Of a stretch of 9,577 nucleotides of DNA, positions 1-6,215 are shown in pieces. The notes under the pieces are model-generated. The model searched no databases and was not told the origin of the DNA. It saw only the letters and a list, made by a program, of their open reading frames with translations. The position numbers and the translations under genes were made by a program. The stretch lies in assembly GCA_016235225.1 (NCBI GenBank), contig JACRLS010000084.1:1-9577 (forward strand), in the 5' to 3' direction. The DNA comes from Nitrospirota bacterium. GTDB taxonomy: Bacteria; Nitrospirota; Nitrospiria; Nitrospirales; Nitrospiraceae. Positions within the stretch are counted from its first letter, which is position 1; the number at the start of each line of letters is the position of its first letter.

Positions 1-3
1 CAA

Positions 4-28
4 GGAAACCGCGGGTTGCGCGGTCTCC
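4..28. other. Imperfect hairpin at the window edge
   Basis: The arms GGAaACCGCG and CGCGGTcTCC pair across the loop GGTTG with one A/C mismatch. No T-run follows on either side, so it is not a clear intrinsic terminator. It could be the end of an upstream transcript, part of a truncated upstream gene, or chance in GC-rich DNA. The rest of 1-127 holds no gene I can support. A short inverted repeat GGTTTT/AAAACC (76-94) lies ahead of the response regulator, but I see no convincing promoter there. Confidence 0.3.
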
Positions 29-145
29 CGATGGTTTGAAGGTGTGTCAATCGGGGATGGCGAGCCTCGCGGACTGGTTTTTTTAGTCAAAACCCCGTAG
101 TCTAGAGCCGGATTCAACGTCCCTTCCGAGAGGGGTACCCTGCTG

Positions 146-550
146 ATGACTGCACAACGCATCTTGGTCGTTGATGATGACGCGCACATCCGTCAGGTCA
201 TGCGATTGGCGCTGACCAAGGCCGGCTTCGATGTCTTGGAAGCCAGCGATGGGGGCGAGGCCCTGAAGCTCCTGGGGACGGGCTCGACAGGCTCGGAGAT
301 CTGTACCATTATGTGCGATCTTCAGATGCCCAACGTGGACGGCAATCAGGCGATCCCCTACTTTCATGCGCAGTATCCGGAGATTCCTCTCGTGATTCTG
401 ACCGGGGTGCCGGACTTTATCCTCACTGAGGCGCTGCAAGAAGAGGGGGTCTGCGCCTATCTGCAGAAGCCGGTCTCCAACAGCAAGCTGATCGAGGTGA
501 TTCGACAAACGGCGCGCCTCAGCGAGCTCCGCAAGAAGCCTGCCCCGTGA
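146..550 (+). CDS. Stand-alone receiver-domain response regulator
   Basis: This 134-residue protein is a single CheY-like receiver domain with no output domain, so it should act by protein-protein contact or as a phosphate carrier in the cytoplasm. The receiver signature is complete: acidic pocket D10-D11-D12, phospho-acceptor D58 in the stretch CDLQMPNVDG, switch T86 in VILTG, and K108-P109 at the end of beta-5. A short lysine- and proline-rich tail follows the last helix. ATG 146 is preceded by GAGAGGGG (128-135), about 10 nt upstream, which supports the start. No cognate kinase is adjacent. folD follows after 82 nt and seems to have its own promoter, so co-regulation is uncertain. The two-component genes on the opposite strand about 3 kb away are possible partners, but this is only inference. 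The family is certain; the pathway is unknown. Confidence 0.9.
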   Translation: MTAQRILVVDDDAHIRQVMRLALTKAGFDVLEASDGGEALKLLGTGSTGSEICTIMCDLQMPNVDGNQAIPYFHAQYPEIPLVILTGVPDFILTEALQEEGVCAYLQKPVSNSKLIEVIRQTARLSELRKKPAP

Positions 551-559
551 CGGTACGGC

Positions 560-589
560 TTGACGTATTTTTCCCGCCCTTGCTATCGT
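560..589 (+). promoter_or_regulatory. Candidate sigma-70 promoter for folD
   Basis: TTGACG (560-565) is separated by 18 nt from TATCGT (584-589), with the extended -10 dinucleotide TG one base upstream (581-582). Transcription would start near 596, giving a leader of about 37 nt before GTG 633. The -10 overlaps the alternative GTG at 588, which argues against that codon as the translation start. This rests on consensus matching by eye only. Confidence 0.45.
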
Positions 590-620
590 GACCATTTCAT
601 CGGAGCTTCATCGCTCAATC

Positions 621-627
621 GAGGAGG
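621..627 (+). promoter_or_regulatory. Shine-Dalgarno that decides the folD start
   Basis: GAGGAGG lies 5 nt before GTG 633. No comparable site precedes GTG 588. It therefore selects the shorter reading of folD. Confidence 0.75.
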
Positions 628-632
628 GTGAC

Positions 633-1496
633 GTGGGCGCACAACTGCTGGACGGTAAAGCGTTGGCACAACAGATTCGGGACCGGATTGCGAAGGACAC
701 GGCCGAGTTGGTGGCCGAGACGGGCGTGAGGCCGGGGCTGGCCGCCATCCTGGTCGGGGACGATCCCGCCTCGAAGCTGTATGTGAAGAATAAACAGAAA
801 GCCTGCGATGCGGCGGGTATCTACGTCGATGAGAACCGGCTTCCCGCCAGTACCACCCAAGCCGAGCTGCTCGCGTTGATCGAAAAGGTGAATGCCGATC
901 CCAAGGTTCATGGTATTCTGGTGCAATTGCCGTTGCCCAAGCACATCGACAGCAGGGTGATCTTGGAGGCGGTGTCGCCGCTGAAAGATGCCGACGGCTT
1001 CCATCCGCACAACATGGGCCGGCTGGTCGAAGGCAACCCCATTTTCGAAGCCTGTACGCCGAAGGGCATCATCAAGATGATCGAATCCACCGGCGTGGGT
1101 ATCGAGGGCAAGCGCGCCGTCGTCGTGGGTCGCAGCAACATTGTCGGCAAACCGGTGGCACTCATGCTGCTGCACCGGCATGCGACGGTGACGGTGTGCC
1201 ATTCAAAGACCAAAGACCTGCCGGCCGTCTGCCGCGAAGCCGACATTCTCGTCGTGGCGATCGGGAAGGCGAAGTTCGTGACGGCCGACATGGTCAAGCC
1301 GGGCGCGATCGTGATCGATGTGGGAGTCAATCGTCTGGATGACGGGACCTTCGTGGGCGACGTGGATTTTGAGGCGGTTCGACAGAAAGCCGGATGGCTC
1401 TCGCCGGTCCCCGGCGGAGTCGGACCGATGACGATCGCCATGTTGCTCGACAACACCTTGGATTCCGCCAAGCGGACGGCGGGTTTGAAGACGTGA
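633..1496 (+). CDS. folD: Bifunctional methylene-THF dehydrogenase / methenyl-THF cyclohydrolase
   Basis: FolD is a cytosolic enzyme that oxidises 5,10-methylene-THF to 5,10-methenyl-THF with NAD(P)+ and hydrolyses that to 10-formyl-THF. From GTG 633 the protein has 287 residues, the usual size, and starts V-G-A-Q-L-L-D-G-K, as FolD proteins do. Tyr50 and Lys54 in the stretch ASKLYVKNKQKA then fall at the same numbers as the catalytic pair of E. coli FolD, as I remember it. Other signatures in order are ILVQLPLP, KDADGFHP, the Rossmann motif GRSNIVGKP, and PVPGGVGPMT near the C-terminus. The frame stays open to GTG 588, but the added 15 residues do not resemble the family and overlap the likely promoter. 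The metF-type gene begins 130 nt downstream and panB follows it; all three use methylene-THF. Identity is very secure. Confidence 0.97.
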   Translation: MGAQLLDGKALAQQIRDRIAKDTAELVAETGVRPGLAAILVGDDPASKLYVKNKQKACDAAGIYVDENRLPASTTQAELLALIEKVNADPKVHGILVQLPLPKHIDSRVILEAVSPLKDADGFHPHNMGRLVEGNPIFEACTPKGIIKMIESTGVGIEGKRAVVVGRSNIVGKPVALMLLHRHATVTVCHSKTKDLPAVCREADILVVAIGKAKFVTADMVKPGAIVIDVGVNRLDDGTFVGDVDFEAVRQKAGWLSPVPGGVGPMTIAMLLDNTLDSAKRTAGLKT

Positions 1497-1521
1497 GCCG
1501 CCGCTGCGTGGCTATGGCGGC
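1497..1521 (+). terminator. Hairpin immediately after the folD stop
   Basis: GCCGCC (1497-1502) and GGCGGC (1516-1521) pair across a 13-nt loop, starting on the first base after the stop codon. No T-run follows, so it could be a processing or stability element rather than a true intrinsic terminator. Its 3' arm shares base 1521 with the next hairpin, and the two stems compete. Confidence 0.35.
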
Positions 1522-1545
1522 CCGCCGAAACCATGTAAAGGCGGG
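1521..1545. other. Second GC hairpin, next to the heptad array
   Basis: CCCGCC (1521-1526) and GGCGGG (1540-1545) pair across a 13-nt loop. The stem abuts the GAGAAGT repeats that begin at 1550. It may be the structured head of that repeat element or part of the folD 3' end. There is no T-run. Confidence 0.35.
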
Positions 1546-1549
1546 GCGT

Positions 1550-1591
1550 GAGAAGTAAGAAGTGAGAAGTGAGAAGTGAGGAGTACGGAGT
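1550..1591. repeat. Heptad tandem array, consensus GAGAAGT
   Basis: Six consecutive 7-mers are in perfect register. Three are GAGAAGT and the others are AAGAAGT, GAGGAGT and ACGGAGT. The array lies between folD and metF, outside both genes once the metF start is set at 1627. On the opposite strand it creates open frames with serine/leucine/threonine-rich repeats, which I regard as artefacts. The arrangement recalls the short tandemly repeated heptanucleotides (STRR) described in cyanobacteria. The two other heptad elements in this window use different 7-mers. Confidence 0.85.
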
Positions 1592-1626
1592 GGGGAAAGA
1601 GAGCATCGGAGGAATCAGAGGGGAGC

Positions 1627-2517
1627 ATGCCTGAACCGAAGCAGCGACTGCGCGACGTGCTGGATCGCGGCGAGTTTGCGGTGACCGTGGAATATAACCC
1701 GCCGAAAGGGACGAACGTCTCGGGGTTGCTGGACCATGCCAGGAAGCTGGTGGGGCGTGTGCATGGCGTCAACGTCACCGATTGCACGGCGGCGGTCATG
1801 CGAGCCAGTTCGCTCTCGCTGTGCCGGCTGCTCTACGAGATGGGACATGACCCGGTCATGCAGATGACCTGTCGGGACCGGAATCGCATCGCCATGCAAT
1901 CGGACTTGCTGGGAGCCCATCTGCTGGGGATTCGCAACATCCTTTGTCTGACCGGCGATTACCCCACGGTCGGCGATCACAAGGATGCCAAGCCGGTCTA
2001 TGACCTTGATTCGGTACAAGTCATGCAGCTCGTGGGAGGCCTTAACCGCGGGGTAGACTATGCCGGCAACAAGCTCGACGGGACAACGGAGTTTTATACC
2101 GGAGGGGCGGTGACGCCTGAAGCCGATCCGGTCGGGCCCATGTTGGTCAAGTTCGAAACCAAAATCCGGGCCGGCGCTCAATTCTCCCAGACCCAGGGGA
2201 TCTACCGGCCGGAAAAGTTTGTGACCTTCATGCAGGCCGTGCGGAAACTCAACGTCAAGCTGCTCGCCGGGATCCTGCTCTTGCGATCCGCCAAGATGGC
2301 CGAGTTCATGAACGCGAATATTCCGGGCGTCGTCGTCCCCGACGAGATGATCGCTGAACTCAAGGCCGCCGGACCCACACATGAACTGGACGCGGGGGTT
2401 GAGATTGCGGTCCGCACCATCAAGACGGTGCGTCCGCACTGTGACGGCGTCCACATCATGGCCGTCAAAGCGGTCGATCGGTTGCCGGAGATTCTCACCA
2501 AAGCCGGACTCGCTTAG
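1627..2517 (+). CDS. metF: Methylenetetrahydrofolate reductase family protein (MetF-type)
   Basis: MetF enzymes reduce 5,10-methylene-THF to 5-methyl-THF with a flavin, feeding methionine synthesis or, in some bacteria, the methyl branch of acetyl-CoA metabolism. The 296-residue protein is a single TIM-barrel-sized domain, as expected. Landmarks are E22 in VTVEYNPPKG (the catalytic glutamate position), MTCRDRN at 80-86, D111 in LTGDYP, and Q185 in AGAQFSQTQ, matching the Glu, Asp and Gln that contact folate and flavin in E. coli MetF. The sequence looks closer to single-domain reductases of anaerobes and actinobacteria than to E. coli MetF; no MetV-like partner is present here. ATG 1627 has AGAGGGG just upstream. 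The frame is open back to 1576, but those 17 residues come from heptad repeat and purine-rich leader. panB starts 17 nt downstream, so the two are likely cotranscribed. The electron donor cannot be told from sequence. Confidence 0.9.
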   Translation: MPEPKQRLRDVLDRGEFAVTVEYNPPKGTNVSGLLDHARKLVGRVHGVNVTDCTAAVMRASSLSLCRLLYEMGHDPVMQMTCRDRNRIAMQSDLLGAHLLGIRNILCLTGDYPTVGDHKDAKPVYDLDSVQVMQLVGGLNRGVDYAGNKLDGTTEFYTGGAVTPEADPVGPMLVKFETKIRAGAQFSQTQGIYRPEKFVTFMQAVRKLNVKLLAGILLLRSAKMAEFMNANIPGVVVPDEMIAELKAAGPTHELDAGVEIAVRTIKTVRPHCDGVHIMAVKAVDRLPEILTKAGLA

Positions 2518-2534
2518 CCCGCGACGGCGTTGCC

Positions 2535-3323
2535 ATGACGATCCCTGAACTGCTCACACGAAAGCGCGAAGGGAGAAAAATTACGGTCGTCACGGCCTAT
2601 GACGCCTTGTTTGCGCGCATTCTTGAAGAGGCCGGGATTGAGGTCTTGTTGGTGGGCGACTCGCTGGGGATGGTGGTCCAGGGAAAGCCTGACACGCTGT
2701 CGGTCACCATGGGGCAGATGTTGTACCACACGAGGCTGGTCGCTCGCGCAGCGCGGCAGGCCCTCGTCATCGCGGACATGCCCTTCCTGTCCTACCAAGT
2801 CAGGGTGGAGGAGGCCGTGCGGAACGCGGGGCGACTCCTGCAGGCGGGAGCGGCGGCCGTGAAACTCGAGGGTGGGCGCACGGTCCTCGATCGGGTTCGC
2901 GCCTGCACGGGGGCCGGCATTCCGGTCGTCGCCCACCTGGGGATGACGCCGCAATCCGTCCGATCCTACGGCGGCTATCGGGTGCAGGCAAAAGGTCCCG
3001 CTGAGGCGGAGGCCTTGTTGGTCGACGCGCAGGCGCTCGAATCAGCCGGGGCCTGCGCCCTGGTGCTGGAGGCGATTCCTACTGCGCTGGCCCGACGCGT
3101 CACCGAGACTCTCACGCTCCCGACAATCGGGATCGGCGCCGGTCCCTTCTGTGATGGACAGGTCCTCGTGCTCTATGATCTGCTCGGGCTGTTCGATGAC
3201 TTCGTGCCGAAGTTTGTCAAACCCTATGCCCACCTGAAGGCCGATGCCCTGCAGGCCTTGCGTCGATTTAGAGAAGAAGTGGAACAGGGGAAGTTTCCCA
3301 CCGACGGCGAGAGCTATCACTAG
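2535..3323 (+). CDS. panB: 3-methyl-2-oxobutanoate hydroxymethyltransferase (PanB)
   Basis: PanB transfers a hydroxymethyl group from 5,10-methylene-THF to 2-ketoisovalerate, giving ketopantoate, the first committed step to pantothenate and CoA. The 262-residue length is typical. Motifs in order are VVTAYDA (18-24), VGDSLGMVVQG (40-50) with metal ligand D42, ADMPFLSY (80-87) with D81, AVKLEGG (108-114) with K110 and E112, VAHLGMTPQ (132-140), catalytic-base position E179 in LVLEAIP, and PTIGIGAG followed by CDGQVLVLYDLLG. All expected active-site residues are present. The start ATG 2535 has no clear Shine-Dalgarno in the 17-nt gap after metF, so translation may depend on coupling to the upstream gene. 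The stop codon lies inside a perfect hairpin (3309-3328). panC and panD are not in the window. Confidence 0.96.
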   Translation: MTIPELLTRKREGRKITVVTAYDALFARILEEAGIEVLLVGDSLGMVVQGKPDTLSVTMGQMLYHTRLVARAARQALVIADMPFLSYQVRVEEAVRNAGRLLQAGAAAVKLEGGRTVLDRVRACTGAGIPVVAHLGMTPQSVRSYGGYRVQAKGPAEAEALLVDAQALESAGACALVLEAIPTALARRVTETLTLPTIGIGAGPFCDGQVLVLYDLLGLFDDFVPKFVKPYAHLKADALQALRRFREEVEQGKFPTDGESYH

Positions 3324-3328
3324 CTCTC
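3309..3328. terminator. Hairpin built over the panB stop codon, between convergent genes
   Basis: GAGAGCTA (3309-3316) and TAGCTCTC (3321-3328) form a perfect 8-bp stem with a 4-nt loop. The TAG stop of panB forms the first three bases of the 3' arm. The stem is equally stable in the transcript of the opposing EAL gene, which ends at 3358. Neither side has a classic T-tract directly after the stem. A weaker stem AACCTT/AAGG(G)TT (3337-3352) followed by TTTTC lies just beyond on the plus strand. A bidirectional 3'-end element is likely; the exact mechanism is not clear. Confidence 0.5.
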
Positions 3329-3352
3329 CGCATTCGAACCTTGCAAAGGGTT

Positions 3353-3408
3353 TTCAGTTATCTGTGCTCAGTGCTCAGTTCAGGAAACTGAGAACTGAAT
3401 ACTGTCGA
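3353..3408. repeat. Heptad repeat element with inverted arms, core CTCAGT/ACTGAG
   Basis: Eight 7-mers run in register. The left arm contains TTCAGTT, ATCTGTG, CTCAGTG and CTCAGTT (3353-3380). The right arm carries AACTGAG and AACTGAA (3386-3399). CTCAGTT (3374-3380) and AACTGAG (3386-3392) are perfect inverted repeats around a 5-nt loop. The element lies at the junction of convergent genes and encodes about the last 15 residues of the EAL protein, including its stop codon at 3358-3360. It differs in sequence from the arrays at 1550 and 6406 but shares the 7-nt period, and shares the inverted arms with the latter. Confidence 0.85.
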
Positions 3409-5514
3409 CCACCCACATCTTTTCAGAGATTGACGACGCGCGGCTTGTGCTGTTGCTCGGACTTCGTCGCAGCCCAGTCGCTGCAGTGCGGCGGACTGCT
3501 CCGGTGTCTCGACCCCTTCGGCCAGGGTCGAGATGTCCAAGATGTGCGACATCGCAATAATGGCTTCGACGATGGCCGACGAGTTGTTGTCGGAGGTCAG
3601 ATCCTTCACGAAGGAGCGGTCGATCTTCAGTGTGTCGAAGTCGAAGTGCTTGAGGTAGGCCAAGGACGAATAGCCGGTGCCAAAATCGTCCATCGTGATC
3701 CGGATCCCCAGCCGTTTGAGTTCGCCCACGGTGGCGATCATTTTTTGGATCTGGCGCATCATGATCGTTTCGGTCAGTTCCACTTCGAACCGCATGGGAT
3801 CGAGGCCTGAGGTCTCCAGGGCATCCCGGACCGTGTCGACGACGTTGGACTCCGTAAACTGGATGCCGGAGAGATTGACGGCCACCCGGACCAATGGGAG
3901 CCCCATCGATTGCCAGACCTTGGCCTGCGCGCAGGCCGTGCTGATGACCCAGGCGCCGATGGGCACGATCAAGCCCGAATCTTCGGCGAGCGGGATGAAG
4001 TCCCCCGGGGGCACCAGACCCTTGTTGGGATGTTGCCACCGGATCAGCGCTTCGGCGCCCACGATCTTCCTGGTTGCGAGACTGATCTGCGGCTGGTAGT
4101 GGAGGCGCAGTTCTCCCCGATCGACGGCCCCGCGGAGGCTTTCTTCAAGTTCCAACCGGGCCTCGGCTGCGACGTTGAGTGTTTCGGAAAAGAAGTGATA
4201 GCGGGAGCGCCCCTGTTCCTTGGCATGGTGCATCGCCGTATCGCAATGTTTGAGCAACGTGTCGACGTCTTCGCCGTCGAGAGGCAGCAACGTAATGCCG
4301 GCGCTGGCGGTGAGGACGATCTCACGTTCGGCCGCCGTGTATGGTTTGGCGATGGCTTCCAGCAGGCGTGTAGTCACTTTTGCGGCGTCTTGAGCCGAGC
4401 CGATCTCATTCAGGAGCAGGTAGAACTCGTCGCCTCCGAAACGCGCGATCGTCACGCTCCCTTCATCCGCTGCGCGATAGCGGGCAAGCATGTCGCTCCG
4501 GCGAATCCCCTGCACCAGCCGCTCCCCGACCTCTTGCAGCAGTTGGTCTCCGACGGAGTGGCCGAGCGTGTCATTGATGCGCTTGAATCGGTCGATGTCG
4601 AGAGCGATGACGGCGCCCAGACGCTGATACCGAATCGCGGTCAGCAAGGTGTGGCTCAGTCGATCCAGGAAGAGTCGACGATTGGGCAAGCCCGTGAGGT
4701 GGTCGAAGTAGGCCAGGTACTCAAGCTGGGCCTCGGCCTGTCTCCGATCGCTCACATCTTGAACAGTCCCAATGACGCGAATCGGGTGTCCCTCCGGGGT
4801 CCGTTCCACTTCGGCTTCCTCGTGGACCATCCGTTCCACGCCGGTGATCCGCATCACGCGATGATCCAGACTGTGCGGGCTCTGACCGGAGAGCAGGCCC
4901 TCGATGGACTGTATCCAAGATTCAAGGTCATCGGGATGGATCGTTTGTTTATAGCTCTCCACTGTCCCACCGAACTTCCACGCGGTGGTGCCGAGAATCC
5001 GGAGGGTCTGTTCCGTCGCGAGAAGTCGGTTCGTGTCCAGGTCCCACTCCCAACTGCCGAGCTGTGCGATGCGCTGGGCGCGGTTCAGGCTGGTCCGGCT
5101 TTCGTGCAGCGCGTCGAGCGTCCTGCTCCCTCTGAGCAAGTACCGTACACGGTGACTCAAGAGGAGGGTGGTGATGGATTTGGAGGCAAAGTCCGTGGCG
5201 CCGACCTCGTAGGCCCGGGAGACGGACTCGATATCTTCCAAGCCGGTCATGATCAGGACTGGTACCCGGTCACCCCCGGGGCGCCGGCGTAATTCTTCGC
5301 AGGTCTGGAAACCGTCCAGGCCGGGCATCATGACGTCCAGAACCACCAGGTCCGGGCGCTGCTGATCGTAGAGGACGAGCGCGCCTTCCCCGTCTTCCGC
5401 CTCCAGGACCAGGAAGCCGGCCTGTTCCAACCCCGCACGGGTGAGGGAGCGCGCGATGGGATCGTCGTCCGCGACCAGAACGCGCGGGATCGGCTGGTGA
5501 GGTTCTGCGGTCAT
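3358..5514 (-). CDS. REC-PAS-GGDEF-EAL cyclic-di-GMP signalling protein, abnormal C-terminus
   Basis: This 718-residue cytoplasmic protein should make and/or break cyclic-di-GMP under phosphorylation control. Domains: receiver 10-128 (D16-D18, phospho-acceptor D60, T90, K112, followed by serine rather than the usual proline); PAS_3-type 148-260; GGDEF 262-445 with an intact GGDEF motif at 360-364; EAL 455-685. RRSD (338-341) looks like the inhibitory RxxD site, but about 12 extra residues separate it from GGDEF. EAL catalytic positions are present: E488, N547, E579/E582, D609-D610 (DDFGTGYSS), K630 and E666. After GCDEV (681-685) the frame leaves the family: the expected QG(Y/F)xxSRP segment is missing and the last 15 residues come from heptad repeat. 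Adding one base near 3458 would restore a glutamine. The ATG overlaps the Hpt stop as ATGA, implying translational coupling. Diguanylate cyclase activity is plausible; phosphodiesterase activity is doubtful. Confidence 0.9.
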   Translation of the reverse strand: MTAEPHQPIPRVLVADDDPIARSLTRAGLEQAGFLVLEAEDGEGALVLYDQQRPDLVVLDVMMPGLDGFQTCEELRRRPGGDRVPVLIMTGLEDIESVSRAYEVGATDFASKSITTLLLSHRVRYLLRGSRTLDALHESRTSLNRAQRIAQLGSWEWDLDTNRLLATEQTLRILGTTAWKFGGTVESYKQTIHPDDLESWIQSIEGLLSGQSPHSLDHRVMRITGVERMVHEEAEVERTPEGHPIRVIGTVQDVSDRRQAEAQLEYLAYFDHLTGLPNRRLFLDRLSHTLLTAIRYQRLGAVIALDIDRFKRINDTLGHSVGDQLLQEVGERLVQGIRRSDMLARYRAADEGSVTIARFGGDEFYLLLNEIGSAQDAAKVTTRLLEAIAKPYTAAEREIVLTASAGITLLPLDGEDVDTLLKHCDTAMHHAKEQGRSRYHFFSETLNVAAEARLELEESLRGAVDRGELRLHYQPQISLATRKIVGAEALIRWQHPNKGLVPPGDFIPLAEDSGLIVPIGAWVISTACAQAKVWQSMGLPLVRVAVNLSGIQFTESNVVDTVRDALETSGLDPMRFEVELTETIMMRQIQKMIATVGELKRLGIRITMDDFGTGYSSLAYLKHFDFDTLKIDRSFVKDLTSDNNSSAIVEAIIAMSHILDISTLAEGVETPEQSAALQRLGCDEVRATAQAARRQSLKRCGWSTVFSSQFPELSTEHR

Positions 5515-5936
5515 ACTCCTCGCGTCCGTTGCAACTCGGCGTGGAGGACCGTGAGGACGGCGCCGTACTCGGCTTCAATCTGTGCGAAAAGGTCTTCGGC
5601 GTCCCCGATCTGATTCTGGCGCCCCAAGGCCTCGAGTTCTTTGCACCGTTCGGCCAGGCCGACCGCGCCAACATTGGCGCTGCTGGATTTGAGGGTATGG
5701 GCGGCGCGAAAGACGGTCTGGGCGTCGTTCTGTTCGAGGGCACCGCGCAGTTGATCCACCAGATCTTGCGAGTTCTTGACGAAAAGCCCGAGAATCTTTT
5801 CCAAGAGATCCGGCTGACCCGGCCGCTGCAACGCTCGGATGGTGTCCCAGGCCTGCGTGCTGGTCTTGGCGGCGATCTGTTCCTTCGGCGCCGGTTGGGG
5901 GTTCGGTTCCGATGTCGTGGTTGGTGCGGTACTCAT
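5511..5936 (-). CDS. Single-domain histidine phosphotransfer (Hpt) protein
   Basis: Hpt domains relay phosphate between the receiver of a hybrid kinase and a downstream receiver. This 141-residue cytoplasmic protein has a proline/threonine-rich N-terminal tail (about residues 2-20) and then an all-helical domain with the Hpt signature AAHTLKSSSANVGA. The phospho-histidine is H80, and K83 with the following small residues completes the motif. Start choice: ATG 5936 is preceded by AGGGGGAA at about 9 nt. The frame is open to GTG 5987, but that codon has only a distant GGGAG. The stop overlaps the start of the REC-PAS-GGDEF-EAL gene by four bases. The hybrid kinase upstream on the same strand carries two receivers and no Hpt domain. 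Hpt is therefore the natural middle step from that kinase to the cyclic-di-GMP protein; this partnership is inferred from context, while the domain call is clear. Confidence 0.9.
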   Translation of the reverse strand: MSTAPTTTSEPNPQPAPKEQIAAKTSTQAWDTIRALQRPGQPDLLEKILGLFVKNSQDLVDQLRGALEQNDAQTVFRAAHTLKSSSANVGAVGLAERCKELEALGRQNQIGDAEDLFAQIEAEYGAVLTVLHAELQRTRGV

Positions 5937-6215
5937 GACGCGTTCCCCCTGCTCCTGAGGTGGTGCGGACAGCCAGTGGTCGATCACGACCCAGCGTTGC
6001 TCCCGGGTGTCAGGCTTCAGAGCGAATCCCGCCAGCCATTGATCACGATCACCCCCACCGTGTCTGTCCGGTCTTTTGCGGAGAGATCAGTCCTGTAAGC
6101 TGCATAGGACGCACAATGCCCCCCACTCTATCGGCGGCTTTGGCGCGATTCTTAATGAGTTGAGGGGGGGATTGGATGGCAAAGTCTAGAGGAGGCGGCT
6201 GAGTTCCTCCTCCCG
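5937..6215 (-). other. 279-nt gap between the hybrid kinase and hpt genes
   Basis: No gene is supported here apart from a possible 17-codon upstream extension of hpt. Visible items are a hairpin right after the kinase stop (6189-6212), a run of seven C on the minus strand (about 6163-6169), an inverted repeat GTCCT/AGGAC (6090-6110), and two copies of GATCACGA (5982-5989 and 6041-6048). No convincing -35/-10 pair was found by eye on the minus strand. I checked for a GEMM-type cyclic-di-GMP riboswitch and did not find a match. The gap is large enough for a separate hpt promoter. Confidence 0.5.
6189..6212 (-). terminator. Hairpin after the hybrid kinase stop
   Basis: On the coding (minus) strand, GAGGAGG and CCTCCTC form a perfect 7-bp stem around a 10-nt loop, beginning 3 nt after the TAG stop at 6216-6218. 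The sequence after the stem (TAGACTTTG) is only weakly T-rich, so termination would be partial. If it works, it separates the kinase from the hpt and EAL genes, possibly lowering their expression relative to the kinase. Confidence 0.4.

Noticed and set aside
131..139. AGGGGTACC shared upstream of the response regulator (131-139) and the kinase (9559-9551, minus strand)
   Set aside because: Both copies overlap the ribosome-binding region at different spacings (6 and 11 nt), so chance plus Shine-Dalgarno purines is enough; two copies do not establish an operator.
83..595. Minus-strand 170-codon open frame
   Set aside because: Antisense to the receiver-domain gene, which has all its catalytic residues in frame on the plus strand.
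1576..1626. Upstream extension of the metF-type gene
   Set aside because: The 17 extra codons come from the heptad array and purine-rich leader; ATG 1627 starts the family-like sequence and has its own Shine-Dalgarno.
908..1799. Minus-strand open frames with Leu-Leu-Thr-Ser-His repeats
   Set aside because: The repeated peptide is the translation of the GAGAAGT heptads read backwards; the remainder is antisense to folD and metF.
3910..5292. A 460-codon open frame on the plus strand
   Set aside because: It lies wholly opposite the well-supported REC-PAS-GGDEF-EAL gene, has no family motifs or credible ribosome site, and is explained by GC-rich codon bias of the real gene.
5988..6180. Possible GEMM-type cyclic-di-GMP riboswitch ahead of hpt
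   Set aside because: A short CAAAGCC match and nearby stems were tempting given the cyclic-di-GMP gene downstream, but the conserved helices and tetraloop arrangement are not there.
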